Of a stretch of 64,000 nt of DNA, positions 44,084-51,553 are shown in pieces; the first letter of the stretch is position 1, and the number at the start of each line of letters is the position of its first letter. The notes beneath the pieces are model-generated. The model was not told the origin of the DNA. It made no database searches and saw only the letters and a program-made list of their open reading frames with translations. Both the position numbers and the translations under genes were made by a program. The stretch spans positions 1 to 64,000 of the forward strand of contig JAFMVD010000003.1 in NCBI GenBank assembly GCA_025499625.1, in the 5' to 3' direction. Origin of the DNA: Carboxylicivirga fragile. GTDB taxonomy: Bacteria; Bacteroidota; Bacteroidia; Bacteroidales; Marinilabiliaceae.

Positions 44084-44388
44084 TGGGCACAACTAGCCGA
44101 TATGCGTATTGTTTATATATCCAATATAGCTGTAGGTCATTTTTCTGTTGATTTGTAGATTTTGATAAGATTCATTGAATTAACAGCTTCGCCTCCTCAG
44201 TCACAATTATATGGTGCGAGTTAAGCTGGTCATCTATATAATTCTACCGCACACCATATGTTATCGTTATCTTGTTCCTCGATCAAGTGTTACTTTCAAA
44301 TGAATATGATCATTCTTAGTTGTAATACCACTTAAACAAGTACCAGGGTTATGGTTTTCTTACTCATCATAAAAAAAGCTATTTTTTA
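44084..44388. other. Core site and spacer between recombinase and cassette-like gene
   Basis: TGGGCACAAC at 44084-44093 is the inverse of the core at 42984-42993. To its right are about 295 bases with no gene. They include an imperfect inverted repeat, ATATGGTGCG near 44211 and CGCACACCATAT near 44260. By position this would be the attI-equivalent site of an integron-like system. Confidence 0.5.
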
Positions 44389-45411
44389 TCAAATATCCAA
44401 GTCATCAAGCGGACTTTTTAAGCGGCTTATATCTTTATTTGAAATTTGAGTGTAAATTTCGGTTGTCTTGGTGTTTGAATGGCCAAGTAGTTTCTGAATA
44501 TTACGAATGTCCATGCCCGAATCATGTAGATGGGTGGCAAAAGAGTGGCGTAACATATGTGGTGTAACACGTTTGTCTATTCCTGCTTTTCTAGCTGCGT
44601 TTTTTACCACGCTTCGTATGCTCGACGCACTATACCTTCCACCATTAAGACCTTCAAAAAAATGGATATTGGGCTGCTCGGTTCGCAAATATCTTAAAAG
44701 TAAATCTCTCATTTTATTTGATAAACCAACTATTCTACTTTTGTTGCCTTTGCCTTTGTTTATTACTATTACATTTTTATTAAAGTCAACATCTTCAACT
44801 TTTAAGTTAATTAATTCGCCACAGCGAATACCTGATGCATACATTAAATAGAGCATGCATTTATGCTTAGGGTATATGTTAAGTTTAAGCAATGTTTCAA
44901 TTTCCTTTTTCTCTAACACTTTTGGTAAAGCTGTTTTGTGTTTAGGTCGAGGAATTCTGATGTCTGTTAGTTCATGGTCACCAAATGCTTGTAGAAAACG
45001 TTTAATGGCACTTACCGCAATGTTTTGTGCCGATGTTGAGTAACTTAATTCCTCACGTAGAAAAAATAGATAGTCTATTATTTCGTTATTGCTAATCTCC
45101 AATACACCTTTGTTAGGATAGTAGGCTTTTAATTTACTTATTTGGCAGGCATAGTTATCTATTGTCCGCGCACCTGCACCTTGCAAAGTCATTATTTTAA
45201 TAAATGATTGCAGTTCTTTATCCTCTTTGTAATTGCTTTTTTGTTGGTGAGAAAAGATTTTCTCGTCATGTTTAACCTTTATTTTTATTTTACATCCTTG
45301 TTTTTCAAAATATTGCTGAATGGCTTCTTTATTGTTAGCGTAATTGGGTATAATCCAAAAGCGTCTTTTGGCTTCAAATACACTTCCCATTTCTTTCCAT
45401 AGCTTGTCCAT
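44389..45411 (-). CDS. Tyrosine recombinase (XerD-like), catalytic part
   Basis: Encodes 340 residues. A SAM-like core-binding domain (about 62-150) precedes the catalytic domain with the complete set Arg196 (YASGIRCGEL), a Lys in the GKGNKSR hairpin (221-224), His285 and Arg288 (HMLRH), His311 (LGHS) and Tyr320 (TEIYTQ). The insertion that marks integron IntI integrases is absent. Residues 1-45 (EAKRRFWIIPNY) match a W/I-P repeat that is usually second in a longer N-terminal region; the first copy lies in the overlapping upstream frame, so the gene appears split by a frameshift near 45415. Confidence 0.85.
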   Translation of the reverse strand: MDKLWKEMGSVFEAKRRFWIIPNYANNKEAIQQYFEKQGCKIKIKVKHDEKIFSHQQKSNYKEDKELQSFIKIMTLQGAGARTIDNYACQISKLKAYYPNKGVLEISNNEIIDYLFFLREELSYSTSAQNIAVSAIKRFLQAFGDHELTDIRIPRPKHKTALPKVLEKKEIETLLKLNIYPKHKCMLYLMYASGIRCGELINLKVEDVDFNKNVIVINKGKGNKSRIVGLSNKMRDLLLRYLRTEQPNIHFFEGLNGGRYSASSIRSVVKNAARKAGIDKRVTPHMLRHSFATHLHDSGMDIRNIQKLLGHSNTKTTEIYTQISNKDISRLKSPLDDLDI

Positions 45412-45785
45412 CGCTGTTTGAATAGATAAGGTAGTTTTAAGTAGGCCTTATTATTAACTATTGTTATTGCTACCAGCGCTGTTTGTTCAAATGCATTTAA
45501 TGCATCTTTGGCTTTTAGATCGCTTGATTTTTTTTTGTTGTTAAAAGAGGCAGCGTTTAAATATTTCGTACTAATATTCGCTACAGCCTTAATATCTTCC
45601 TGCAATAAGGTTTTAAAATTATTATCGTCTCTTATATAATAACATTGATATTGCTGGCTATAGCGTACATAGTTTAAAGACCTAATGCACTGTTCAATAC
45701 TATCGTTATCATAAAAGAATAACTTTACAAGCGGTGTCTGCCCATGTTGAAAGCTATTATAGTATATGGTAGGTTTTTTTGTCAT
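45285..45785 (-). pseudogene. N-terminal fragment of the tyrosine recombinase (frameshifted)
   Basis: Encodes 166 residues, of which about 1-121 resemble the N-terminal DNA-binding region of Bacteroidota tyrosine recombinases: LVKLFFYDNDSIEQCIRSLNYVRYSQQYQCYYIRDD is the first copy of the motif found again at the start of the next frame. It ends KAYLKLPYLFKQ and then would continue AMDKLWKEMG in the other frame. The remaining 42 codons overlap the catalytic frame out of phase. Either one base has been lost or the two parts are joined by a -1 shift. No canonical slippery heptamer is visible at the junction. Confidence 0.65.
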
Positions 45786-45870
45786 TTTTTATGCACAACA
45801 TAGTTAATATTCATACCTTAAGAGTATTGTAAGCGTTTATAAACGTAACTAAACGTCTAATCATATACTT

Positions 45871-46236
45871 ATGACTGCTCATACATGTTTATATTGCGAC
45901 GAATTAATTGTAGGACGATCCGATAAGAAATTTTGTACAGCCCAATGCAAGAGTGCTTATCACAATCAGAACGAATCAACAAGCGAAGCCTATATGCGCA
46001 CACTTAATAAACAACTTCGAACCAATCGCAGAGCTTTACATACGGCATGTCCATCTGGTAAAGCTACCGTTCGAAAGTCTTTTCTTATCAAACTAGGTAT
46101 GAACTTTAAATACCTGACGCATACCTGGAGAAATCAAAGCGGAACTCTGTATTATTTCTGTTACGATTATGGGTATACACCTTCTATGGAATCGGGAAAA
46201 GTAGTGATCATTCAAGAACAATCGTACATGAAATAA
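45871..46236 (+). CDS. Small zinc-ribbon protein near the recombinase
   Basis: Encodes 121 residues with a zinc-ribbon CLYC (Cys6, Cys9) and CTAQC (Cys22, Cys26), including GRSDKKFCTAQCKSAYHN. A basic stretch (NKQLRTNRRALH) follows and then a beta-rich C-terminal half. Similar small proteins (CxxC...DKKFC) are common in Bacteroidota and I recall them close to mobile DNA, but I cannot name the family. It is divergent from the recombinase fragment, with 85 bp between. Confidence 0.75.
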   Translation: MTAHTCLYCDELIVGRSDKKFCTAQCKSAYHNQNESTSEAYMRTLNKQLRTNRRALHTACPSGKATVRKSFLIKLGMNFKYLTHTWRNQSGTLYYFCYDYGYTPSMESGKVVIIQEQSYMK

Positions 46237-46676
46237 TGTGGTTTAATCCTTATTCCGCTCGTCCGTGCTTACATCATCAATTTGGTTGTAAGTCGAACCT
46301 TGAATTTATTCTTTCTACAATGCATCCTGCATTTTTGGAAATGAAGTGATATGTTATGTGACTGTAATATCTTGTATTTTAGTATAATGTATTACAGTGA
46401 ATACTTAATGAATATCATTGCCATGTGATGTGAATTGTCTATGTTTTTAGGTGTTTTATAATTGTTTCTATGTGCTGTTGTTGTGTTGTTTATAGAGTGT
46501 TTTGTATTGCTTTTTAACAACGGAATACAAATGTACTTTCTTTACCTTATGCCTTTATAACACTTTCAGTCCGATTTACTACGAATAAATATTAAATAAG
46601 GACGCTTTCAAGTTTTCACCCCGAAGCTATTTTATCTCATCTACTTTTGACAGCACAAATCAAAACTAATAAACAC
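46237..46676. promoter_or_regulatory. Intergenic region with inverted repeat and a -7 element
   Basis: A perfect 9-bp inverted repeat, ACTGTAATA (46361-46369) and TATTACAGT (46390-46398), may form a hairpin or operator. TACTTTTG at 46642-46649 fits the Bacteroidota -7 consensus and would serve the lipoprotein gene starting at 46677. No gene is supported here. Confidence 0.5.
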
Positions 46677-47135
46677 ATGAAGATTTTAACATCAATTATT
46701 TTAGTGGCTGCTTTAACGCTTGCTTTCTCATCATGCAGCAAGGATGATGATCCGGAAGAAGTATTGGATATGAAAGGTACTTTCAGTATTTCCATTGATG
46801 GAACCAAATATGAAGGTACTCAGGTACTGAATGGAGCTGTGGCTCAAGTTCGAACTATCTCTGCCGAGAATGAATCCTTTGTTTTTACAGCAATCATGAC
46901 CGATGGTCTTTTTAAAGCAGGTAAAACCTTCGATTTTGAAGTGGATAAGAGTGAAATTGCACCGACAATAGTTGTCGACCTCGATGGCGATGGCACCGAT
47001 GAGAGCCTATGGGGTTTAACCGGAACGATTAAAGTGGTGAGTACATCCGAAATTGAAATTGATGGAGTTTTCTATAAGGATTTCTTAAGAACGAATCCTC
47101 CACACACAGTGAAAGGTACAGTTAAATCGAATTAA
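46677..47135 (+). CDS. Small hypothetical lipoprotein
   Basis: Encodes 152 residues from the ATG of MKILTSIILVAALTLAFSSC, giving a lipobox (Cys20) followed by an acidic SKDDDPEE flexible linker typical of surface-exposed lipoproteins in this phylum. The rest is a beta-sandwich-like domain (GTFSISIDGTKYEGTQVL, FVFTAIMTDGLFKAG). Followed 57 bp later by a collagen-like lipoprotein gene, probably in the same transcript. Confidence 0.75.
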   Translation: MKILTSIILVAALTLAFSSCSKDDDPEEVLDMKGTFSISIDGTKYEGTQVLNGAVAQVRTISAENESFVFTAIMTDGLFKAGKTFDFEVDKSEIAPTIVVDLDGDGTDESLWGLTGTIKVVSTSEIEIDGVFYKDFLRTNPPHTVKGTVKSN

Positions 47136-47192
47136 AAAGTGTGTAACAGTATTATTACCAAATTTAAACCAATACAATAAAAAATTAGACAC

Positions 47193-48134
47193 ATGAAATC
47201 AAGTAAAATTTATTTATTAGCACTTGCCATCATATCTTTAAGTTTATCAATATCATCATGCAGTGGTGATGATGGCGCGGTTGGACCGCAAGGTGAAACC
47301 GGACTGCAAGGTGATCAAGGATTAGTTGGGCCTGCCGGAGCGGATGGTTCAGTTATTTATAGTAATGAGGGTGAACCTGCCGAAGAGGTGGGTGCTAAAG
47401 GTGATTATTATTTCGATATCTCAACAGGCTTGTTATACGGGCCAAAATTGGATGATACGACTTGGGCCGATGCGGCTAGTTTCATGTTAAAGGGTGAAAA
47501 TGGTTCGGATGGGGAAGATGGTACCGATGGACAAGATGGCTCTAAAATATTATCAGGTAAAGGTGCTCCAACAGGTACTGATGGTGAAATAGGTGATTAC
47601 TATCTTGATATCGAAACCTATACTCTGTATGGGCCTAAAACAAAATTGTCGAGATTGCAGTGGGGAATGGGATTAGTGCTTAAAGGAGTAAAGGGAAATG
47701 CCAATGTTAAAACATTTTCACTGACCGTTCCTGCGGAAAGTTGGTCAGTATTGCAAAATACAAGTGCTTATGAATTTAAACGTTTGAGCTTTTCTGCATC
47801 GTTTAGTGCCTTGAACAAAGATATTATGGACAATGGTTTTGTGTTGGTTTATTGGAAGAATGGTACATCTCAGTATCAACTACCGTATGTGAGTTATACA
47901 ACAAAACAAAACTTGTTAAGTCGCAACTTTTCACTTGTAAGCAGTGGTAGCGGATATAAACTAGATCTAACAAATATATTAGAAGCGCGTACCGATAAAA
48001 GTGAATTATTAACGGTTACCAATTTTAATTATAAGGTGGTCATCGTAAGCGGCGAAGCTGGAGAAGAGTTACAAGCGGCACAAAAAGATCCTCATGCTTT
48101 TCAAGAATTAAGCAGGGAATTGGGCATTGAATAG
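47193..48134 (+). CDS. Collagen-like (Gly-X-Y repeat) lipoprotein
   Basis: Encodes 313 residues with a lipobox (LSISSC, Cys23) and two short collagen-like stretches: GPQGETGLQGDQGLVGPAGADG (about 32-53) and GENGSDGEDGTDGQDG (about 104-119). Each precedes a repeated unit, SVIYSNEGEP...GDYYFDISTGLLYGPK and SKILSGKGAP...GDYYLDIETYTLYGPK, showing an internal duplication. The C-terminal half is a separate beta-rich domain. Probably a surface-exposed fibre or adhesin. A strong terminator follows. Confidence 0.85.
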   Translation: MKSSKIYLLALAIISLSLSISSCSGDDGAVGPQGETGLQGDQGLVGPAGADGSVIYSNEGEPAEEVGAKGDYYFDISTGLLYGPKLDDTTWADAASFMLKGENGSDGEDGTDGQDGSKILSGKGAPTGTDGEIGDYYLDIETYTLYGPKTKLSRLQWGMGLVLKGVKGNANVKTFSLTVPAESWSVLQNTSAYEFKRLSFSASFSALNKDIMDNGFVLVYWKNGTSQYQLPYVSYTTKQNLLSRNFSLVSSGSGYKLDLTNILEARTDKSELLTVTNFNYKVVIVSGEAGEELQAAQKDPHAFQELSRELGIE

Positions 48135-48165
48135 TGCTGATTGGATTTAGTTGTTTTTAAACAAG

Positions 48166-48206
48166 CATCTTCCTTTTTTATCATGAAAGAGGAGGGTGTT
48201 TTTTTA
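48166..48206 (+). terminator. Rho-independent terminator of the collagen-like gene
   Basis: CATCTTCCTTTT, an A/T loop, then AAAGAGGAGGGTG followed by seven T residues: a stem of about 12 bp with a few G-T pairs, 32 bp after the stop codon. Confidence 0.8.
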
Positions 48207-48231
48207 TTTATAGTAAAGCAGTTGAGTAGTA

Positions 48232-48723
48232 TTACAAATTGTTGAAGACCATAAGCGTATGCCAGCTATGAACTAATACAAAGAGAATGGAAACGATGGT
48301 GTAGTAAAGTGAAGGTTTAAACCTCTTTATAAAGCTATCTTTGCCAATTAATGCCATGCCCATAAGAAAGATTAGAGTTGTATAGGCTGGTGCTGTAAAA
48401 CCAACTGGGCTCATGCTCCAATTCGATTGTGGCCATTGTATTAAAGCCAGCCACGATGAAAAGTAGATTGAGATTCCGGTAATGTAAACTACCAAACCAA
48501 TCTTCTGCTGTTTCTTCTGAAAGGATAATCGCATAAACAGGGGGAGGGAGAATACGATTAAACGTAAACCATTTTCAGCATATAGGATATAATTTGGAAT
48601 ACCTATGTTGAAGAAGTTAGTGTTAAACGCTTCAGGTAATTGGTGATACCATACTATGTTCCATATAAAAATGGGAATAAGCAGCAAGAAACGATTTGTT
48701 AGATATGTCAGGCTTTTATTCAT
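48232..48723 (-). CDS. Small multi-pass membrane protein
   Basis: Encodes 163 residues from the ATG of MNKSLTYLTNRFLLLIPIFIWNIVW; the longer frame starts with 20 polar residues that do not look like protein. Five hydrophobic segments are visible (about 10-30, 45-66, 74-95, 105-128, 137-158) with little loop sequence. No family recognised. It converges on the collagen-like gene from the other side of the terminator. Confidence 0.7.
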   Translation of the reverse strand: MNKSLTYLTNRFLLLIPIFIWNIVWYHQLPEAFNTNFFNIGIPNYILYAENGLRLIVFSLPLFMRLSFQKKQQKIGLVVYITGISIYFSSWLALIQWPQSNWSMSPVGFTAPAYTTLIFLMGMALIGKDSFIKRFKPSLYYTIVSILFVLVHSWHTLMVFNNL

Positions 48724-48911
48724 AAGGAAATAGTTCAGCTTAAGGTTTGAAAAAATGGGATGTGTAGCGTACTGAAAGGACAATTACAGTATCCATTCCC
48801 CATTGGGGATACATTATTTGCAGTTTCGCAGATATTCTCCCAAATAAAAAAGCGCACGAGCAAGAGTATTTCTTACCCATACACTTTTTAAAACTAAAAG
48901 CTTATTATTTT

Positions 48912-50072
48912 TTAGTAACTCATCTTCACAATTTCTTTAACACCTTCAGGAGTAATGGCACCTCTTTCGCCGATGCCTTTCCAACCACGTTGGTTAAATC
49001 GTTCAGCAATTCTTTCAGCTGTGCCTTCGTAGCTATCAGTGTATTCCGATAATTTCGTTGGTATGCCCAATGAGTGAAAGAATAATTCAATATGATCGAT
49101 GGCTGCCTTGGCTTTCTCTTCTGTACTGCCTGTTTGCACATTCCATACACGTTCTGCTAATTGAGCCAATTTGTCCTTTTTATCTTCAATATTATAGGTA
49201 TAGTGGCTTCTGCAAATAATAGCAAGTGTTCGTGCATGATCGATACCATACATAGCCGTTAGTTCGTGCCCCATCATATGAATGGCCCAATCTGATGGCA
49301 CACCTTGACTAATTAATCCATTTAAAGCCATGGTGCAACTCCACATAAAGTTGGCAGCTGCAGTATAATCAGTTCCATCTTTAAGAATAGCAGGTGCCGT
49401 TTCAACAAGTGTTTGCATAATTCCTTCTGCAAATCGATCTTGCAACTTCGCATCAACCGGGTAGGTTATGTATTGCTCCAGTACATGCGTGAAAGCATCA
49501 GCCAATCCGTTGGCAATTTGTTTCTGCGGAATGGATTTGATTACCTCAGGATCCAGGATTGAAAACACGGGGAATAAACCGGGTCCCATTAATGCCAGTT
49601 TTTCTTGAGTTTCTTTACGTGTAATCACAGCGCCGGCATTCATTTCAGAGCCTGTAGCTGGTAATGTTAGAACCGACCCGAATGGCATGCCTTGCATGGC
49701 TGGTTTCTGACTACTAACCATGTCCCATGCTGATTCGCCTTCGTATAAAGCAGCAGCTGATATAAATTTGGTACCATCAATTACTGAACCTCCACCAACA
49801 GCTAAAAGGAATGTGATATTTTCTGATTTAACAAGTTCAACTGCTTTGAGCAATACTTCATACTCAGGGTTGGGAGGGATGCCACCCATTTCAAGTACTT
49901 CATGTTTGGCAAGAGCCTTTTTTACTTGCTCATAAACGCCATTTTTCTTGATGCTTCCGCCACCATATAATAGTAACACTTTAGCATCCTTGGGTACTTC
50001 TTTCGAAAGTTTTGCTATACTTTCTTTACCAAAAATAATCTTGGTTGGGTTTTTATATTCGAAATTATTCAT
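48912..50072 (-). CDS. Iron-dependent alcohol dehydrogenase (YqhD/butanol dehydrogenase type)
   Basis: Encodes 386 residues. The nucleotide-binding segments are KVLLLYGGGSIKKNGVYEQV (about 31-50) and VGGGSVIDGTKFIS (about 93-106); metal-binding residues lie in DAFTHVLEQY (near 195-204) and SDWAIHMMGHELTAMYGIDHARTLAI (near 255-282). YqhD-like enzymes reduce aldehydes with NADPH and detoxify lipid-derived aldehydes. It is the last gene of a TetR-nitroreductase-dehydrogenase operon, which fits an electrophile or quinone stress response. Confidence 0.93.
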   Translation of the reverse strand: MNNFEYKNPTKIIFGKESIAKLSKEVPKDAKVLLLYGGGSIKKNGVYEQVKKALAKHEVLEMGGIPPNPEYEVLLKAVELVKSENITFLLAVGGGSVIDGTKFISAAALYEGESAWDMVSSQKPAMQGMPFGSVLTLPATGSEMNAGAVITRKETQEKLALMGPGLFPVFSILDPEVIKSIPQKQIANGLADAFTHVLEQYITYPVDAKLQDRFAEGIMQTLVETAPAILKDGTDYTAAANFMWSCTMALNGLISQGVPSDWAIHMMGHELTAMYGIDHARTLAIICRSHYTYNIEDKKDKLAQLAERVWNVQTGSTEEKAKAAIDHIELFFHSLGIPTKLSEYTDSYEGTAERIAERFNQRGWKGIGERGAITPEGVKEIVKMSY

Positions 50073-50095
50073 TGTGTTTCTTTTTTACTTGATAA

Positions 50096-50728
50096 TTAAT
50101 CAATAATAGTTAGCAAATCGTCTTTGCTCTTACGTACTTTCTTTAAGTTGGCCAGCCAATCGTTCTCCAAATCACGGTAACCTAAAGGTAACATCACACA
50201 GCTTCTCAAGCCCTTCTCCCTTAAATTCAGAATTTCATCCAAGGCAGCCGGATCGAACCCTTCCATTGGTGTGGCGTCCACACCTTCAAAAGCAGCAGCA
50301 GCTATTGCTTGCGAAAAGGCGATGTAAGCCTGACGTGCAGCATGGTTAAAGTTGTATTCGGCATCGCGCTGTGGATAACTACTCAAAAGCATTTGGCGGT
50401 AATCTTCCCAGCCTTGGTTTTTGAAACCTCGTACCTCATTGGTGAGGTCAAACATTTTATTGATGCGTTCTTCAGTGTAGGTATCCCAGGCTGCAAACAC
50501 CAACAGATGCGAGCAGTCCGTTACTACAGATTGATCCCAGGCAATTGCTCTGATTTTCGCTTTAACATCTGGGTTGGTGATCATGATTATTTCGAAGGGC
50601 TGTAATCCGCTTGAGGTAGGAGCTAAGGAAGCTGCTTCTATAATAGTATCTATTTTTTCTTGTGCTACTTTTTCGCCGTTCATAGCTTTTGTAGCGTATC
50701 TCCAATTAAGTTTTTCTAGTAATTCCAT
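50096..50728 (-). CDS. NfsB-type nitroreductase
   Basis: Encodes 210 residues from the ATG of MELLEKLNWRYATKAM; the operator-like motif at 50744-50757 occupies the region that a longer reading would translate. FMN-binding text is RYATKAM (about 10-16), ASLAPTSSGLQPFEIIMI (about 34-51) and the C-terminal EKGLRSCVMLPLGYRD. These FMN enzymes reduce nitroaromatics, quinones or flavins with NAD(P)H. Middle gene of the TetR operon, 23 bp before the dehydrogenase. Confidence 0.92.
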   Translation of the reverse strand: MELLEKLNWRYATKAMNGEKVAQEKIDTIIEAASLAPTSSGLQPFEIIMITNPDVKAKIRAIAWDQSVVTDCSHLLVFAAWDTYTEERINKMFDLTNEVRGFKNQGWEDYRQMLLSSYPQRDAEYNFNHAARQAYIAFSQAIAAAAFEGVDATPMEGFDPAALDEILNLREKGLRSCVMLPLGYRDLENDWLANLKKVRKSKDDLLTIID

Positions 50729-50743
50729 TGTATTGTTATTTTT

Positions 50744-50757
50744 GTGAATATTCATTC
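50744..50757 (-). promoter_or_regulatory. Operator-like motif between TetR and nitroreductase genes
   Basis: GAATGAATATTCAC on the minus strand; it differs by one base from GAATGAACATTCAC at 51439-51452 upstream of the TetR gene. It lies 16-29 bp before the nitroreductase start, so TetR could repress from an internal site as well as from its own promoter. Confidence 0.6.
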
Positions 50758-50776
50758 TTTTTTTTGAGAAATAAGA

Positions 50777-51355
50777 TCAAACCTTAATACTATCCCAAGC
50801 AGCCTGAAATGCTTCTTCTAGTGCTTTTTTATCTACTTGATAGGCATCTCTTTTTTGCATGTTCATTAAAAATGCCATTGGATAAATCGTAAATGCATAT
50901 AGCAAATATGGTGAAATAGGCTTTATGATTTCTTCTTCTTGTCCTTGTTTCCAGAGATCAAAAAGAGGTTGTAAATACTTAAGCCCTTCTTGTTGTGTTT
51001 GCTCATCTATCATAGGTGTATTATCGCACTGTGATAAGAACGATGCTTCCTCCGGTTGGTTCAATTTAAATTGTGACATATTGAACCATATTCTTTCAAA
51101 GTTCTTTTTTACAGGTGCTTCTGCTTTGTATTCTTCAAATGTTTTTTCAGCAAATGCCGTTTTTACTTCAAGGTAAAGTTGATTAACCATATCCTGTTTG
51201 TTTTCAAAATACAAGTAGATGGTAGCAGGTGAGGCCTTCGCCATTTTAGCAACTTTTGCCATGGAAGCACCTTGTATACCCTCATGGTTAATCAGGCATA
51301 AAGTTGCTTTCAATAGAGCAGCCCGTTTCTCTATGCTTTTTTGAAGTTTGACCAT
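50777..51355 (-). CDS. TetR-family transcriptional regulator
   Basis: Encodes 192 residues. The N-terminal helix-turn-helix (about 10-55) reads RAALLKATLCLINHEGIQGASMAKVAKMAKASPATIYLYFENKQDMV, standard for TetR. The ligand domain (60-190) is helical with no recognised ligand motif. First gene of an operon with a nitroreductase and an aldehyde-type dehydrogenase, so it likely senses a reactive aldehyde or quinone and represses this operon. Confidence 0.94.
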   Translation of the reverse strand: MVKLQKSIEKRAALLKATLCLINHEGIQGASMAKVAKMAKASPATIYLYFENKQDMVNQLYLEVKTAFAEKTFEEYKAEAPVKKNFERIWFNMSQFKLNQPEEASFLSQCDNTPMIDEQTQQEGLKYLQPLFDLWKQGQEEEIIKPISPYLLYAFTIYPMAFLMNMQKRDAYQVDKKALEEAFQAAWDSIKV

Positions 51356-51421
51356 GGATTTATTTGCTTTTGCAAGGTTCTAATTCTGATTACTTACTCT
51401 TTTATATTTTTAATATACTTG

Positions 51422-51452
51422 CAAATATATGCAAAAAAGAATGAACATTCAC
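51422..51452 (-). promoter_or_regulatory. TetR operon promoter and operator
   Basis: On the minus strand TATATTTG (51429-51422) fits the -7 consensus. Upstream of it, where the -33 element should lie, is GTGAATGTTCATTC (51452-51439), a palindrome GAATG-AA-CATTC. The palindrome overlaps the promoter and recurs at 50744-50757, so it is the probable TetR operator. Confidence 0.65.
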
Positions 51453-51501
51453 TTTTTTATATGGAAAATATTTAGTTCTAATAAAGTATTAAAAATTCTC
51501 T

Positions 51502-51533
51502 TTTGCGAATAATTACTTAAATCCTTATATTTA
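51502..51533 (+). promoter_or_regulatory. Promoter of the sensor kinase gene
   Basis: TTTG at 51502-51505, 20 bp, then TATATTTA at 51526-51533, close to the TTTG-N19-21-TAnnTTTG consensus, with the ATG 20 bp downstream. Confidence 0.6.
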
Positions 51534-51553
51534 AACGAACTAACCCTGACTAC

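Noticed and set aside
44389..45411. Calling the recombinase an integron IntI
   Set aside because: The extra IntI helix insertion before the HxxR motif is missing; the protein is XerD-like.
45285..45420. Programmed -1 frameshift site in the recombinase
   Set aside because: The junction has no X XXY YYZ heptamer in the right phase and no strong downstream hairpin, so mutation is the simpler explanation.
51431..51439. TTTTTTG (minus strand) as a -33 element of the TetR promoter
   Set aside because: It lies only three bases from the -7 element TATATTTG; the correct distance falls inside the palindromic operator.
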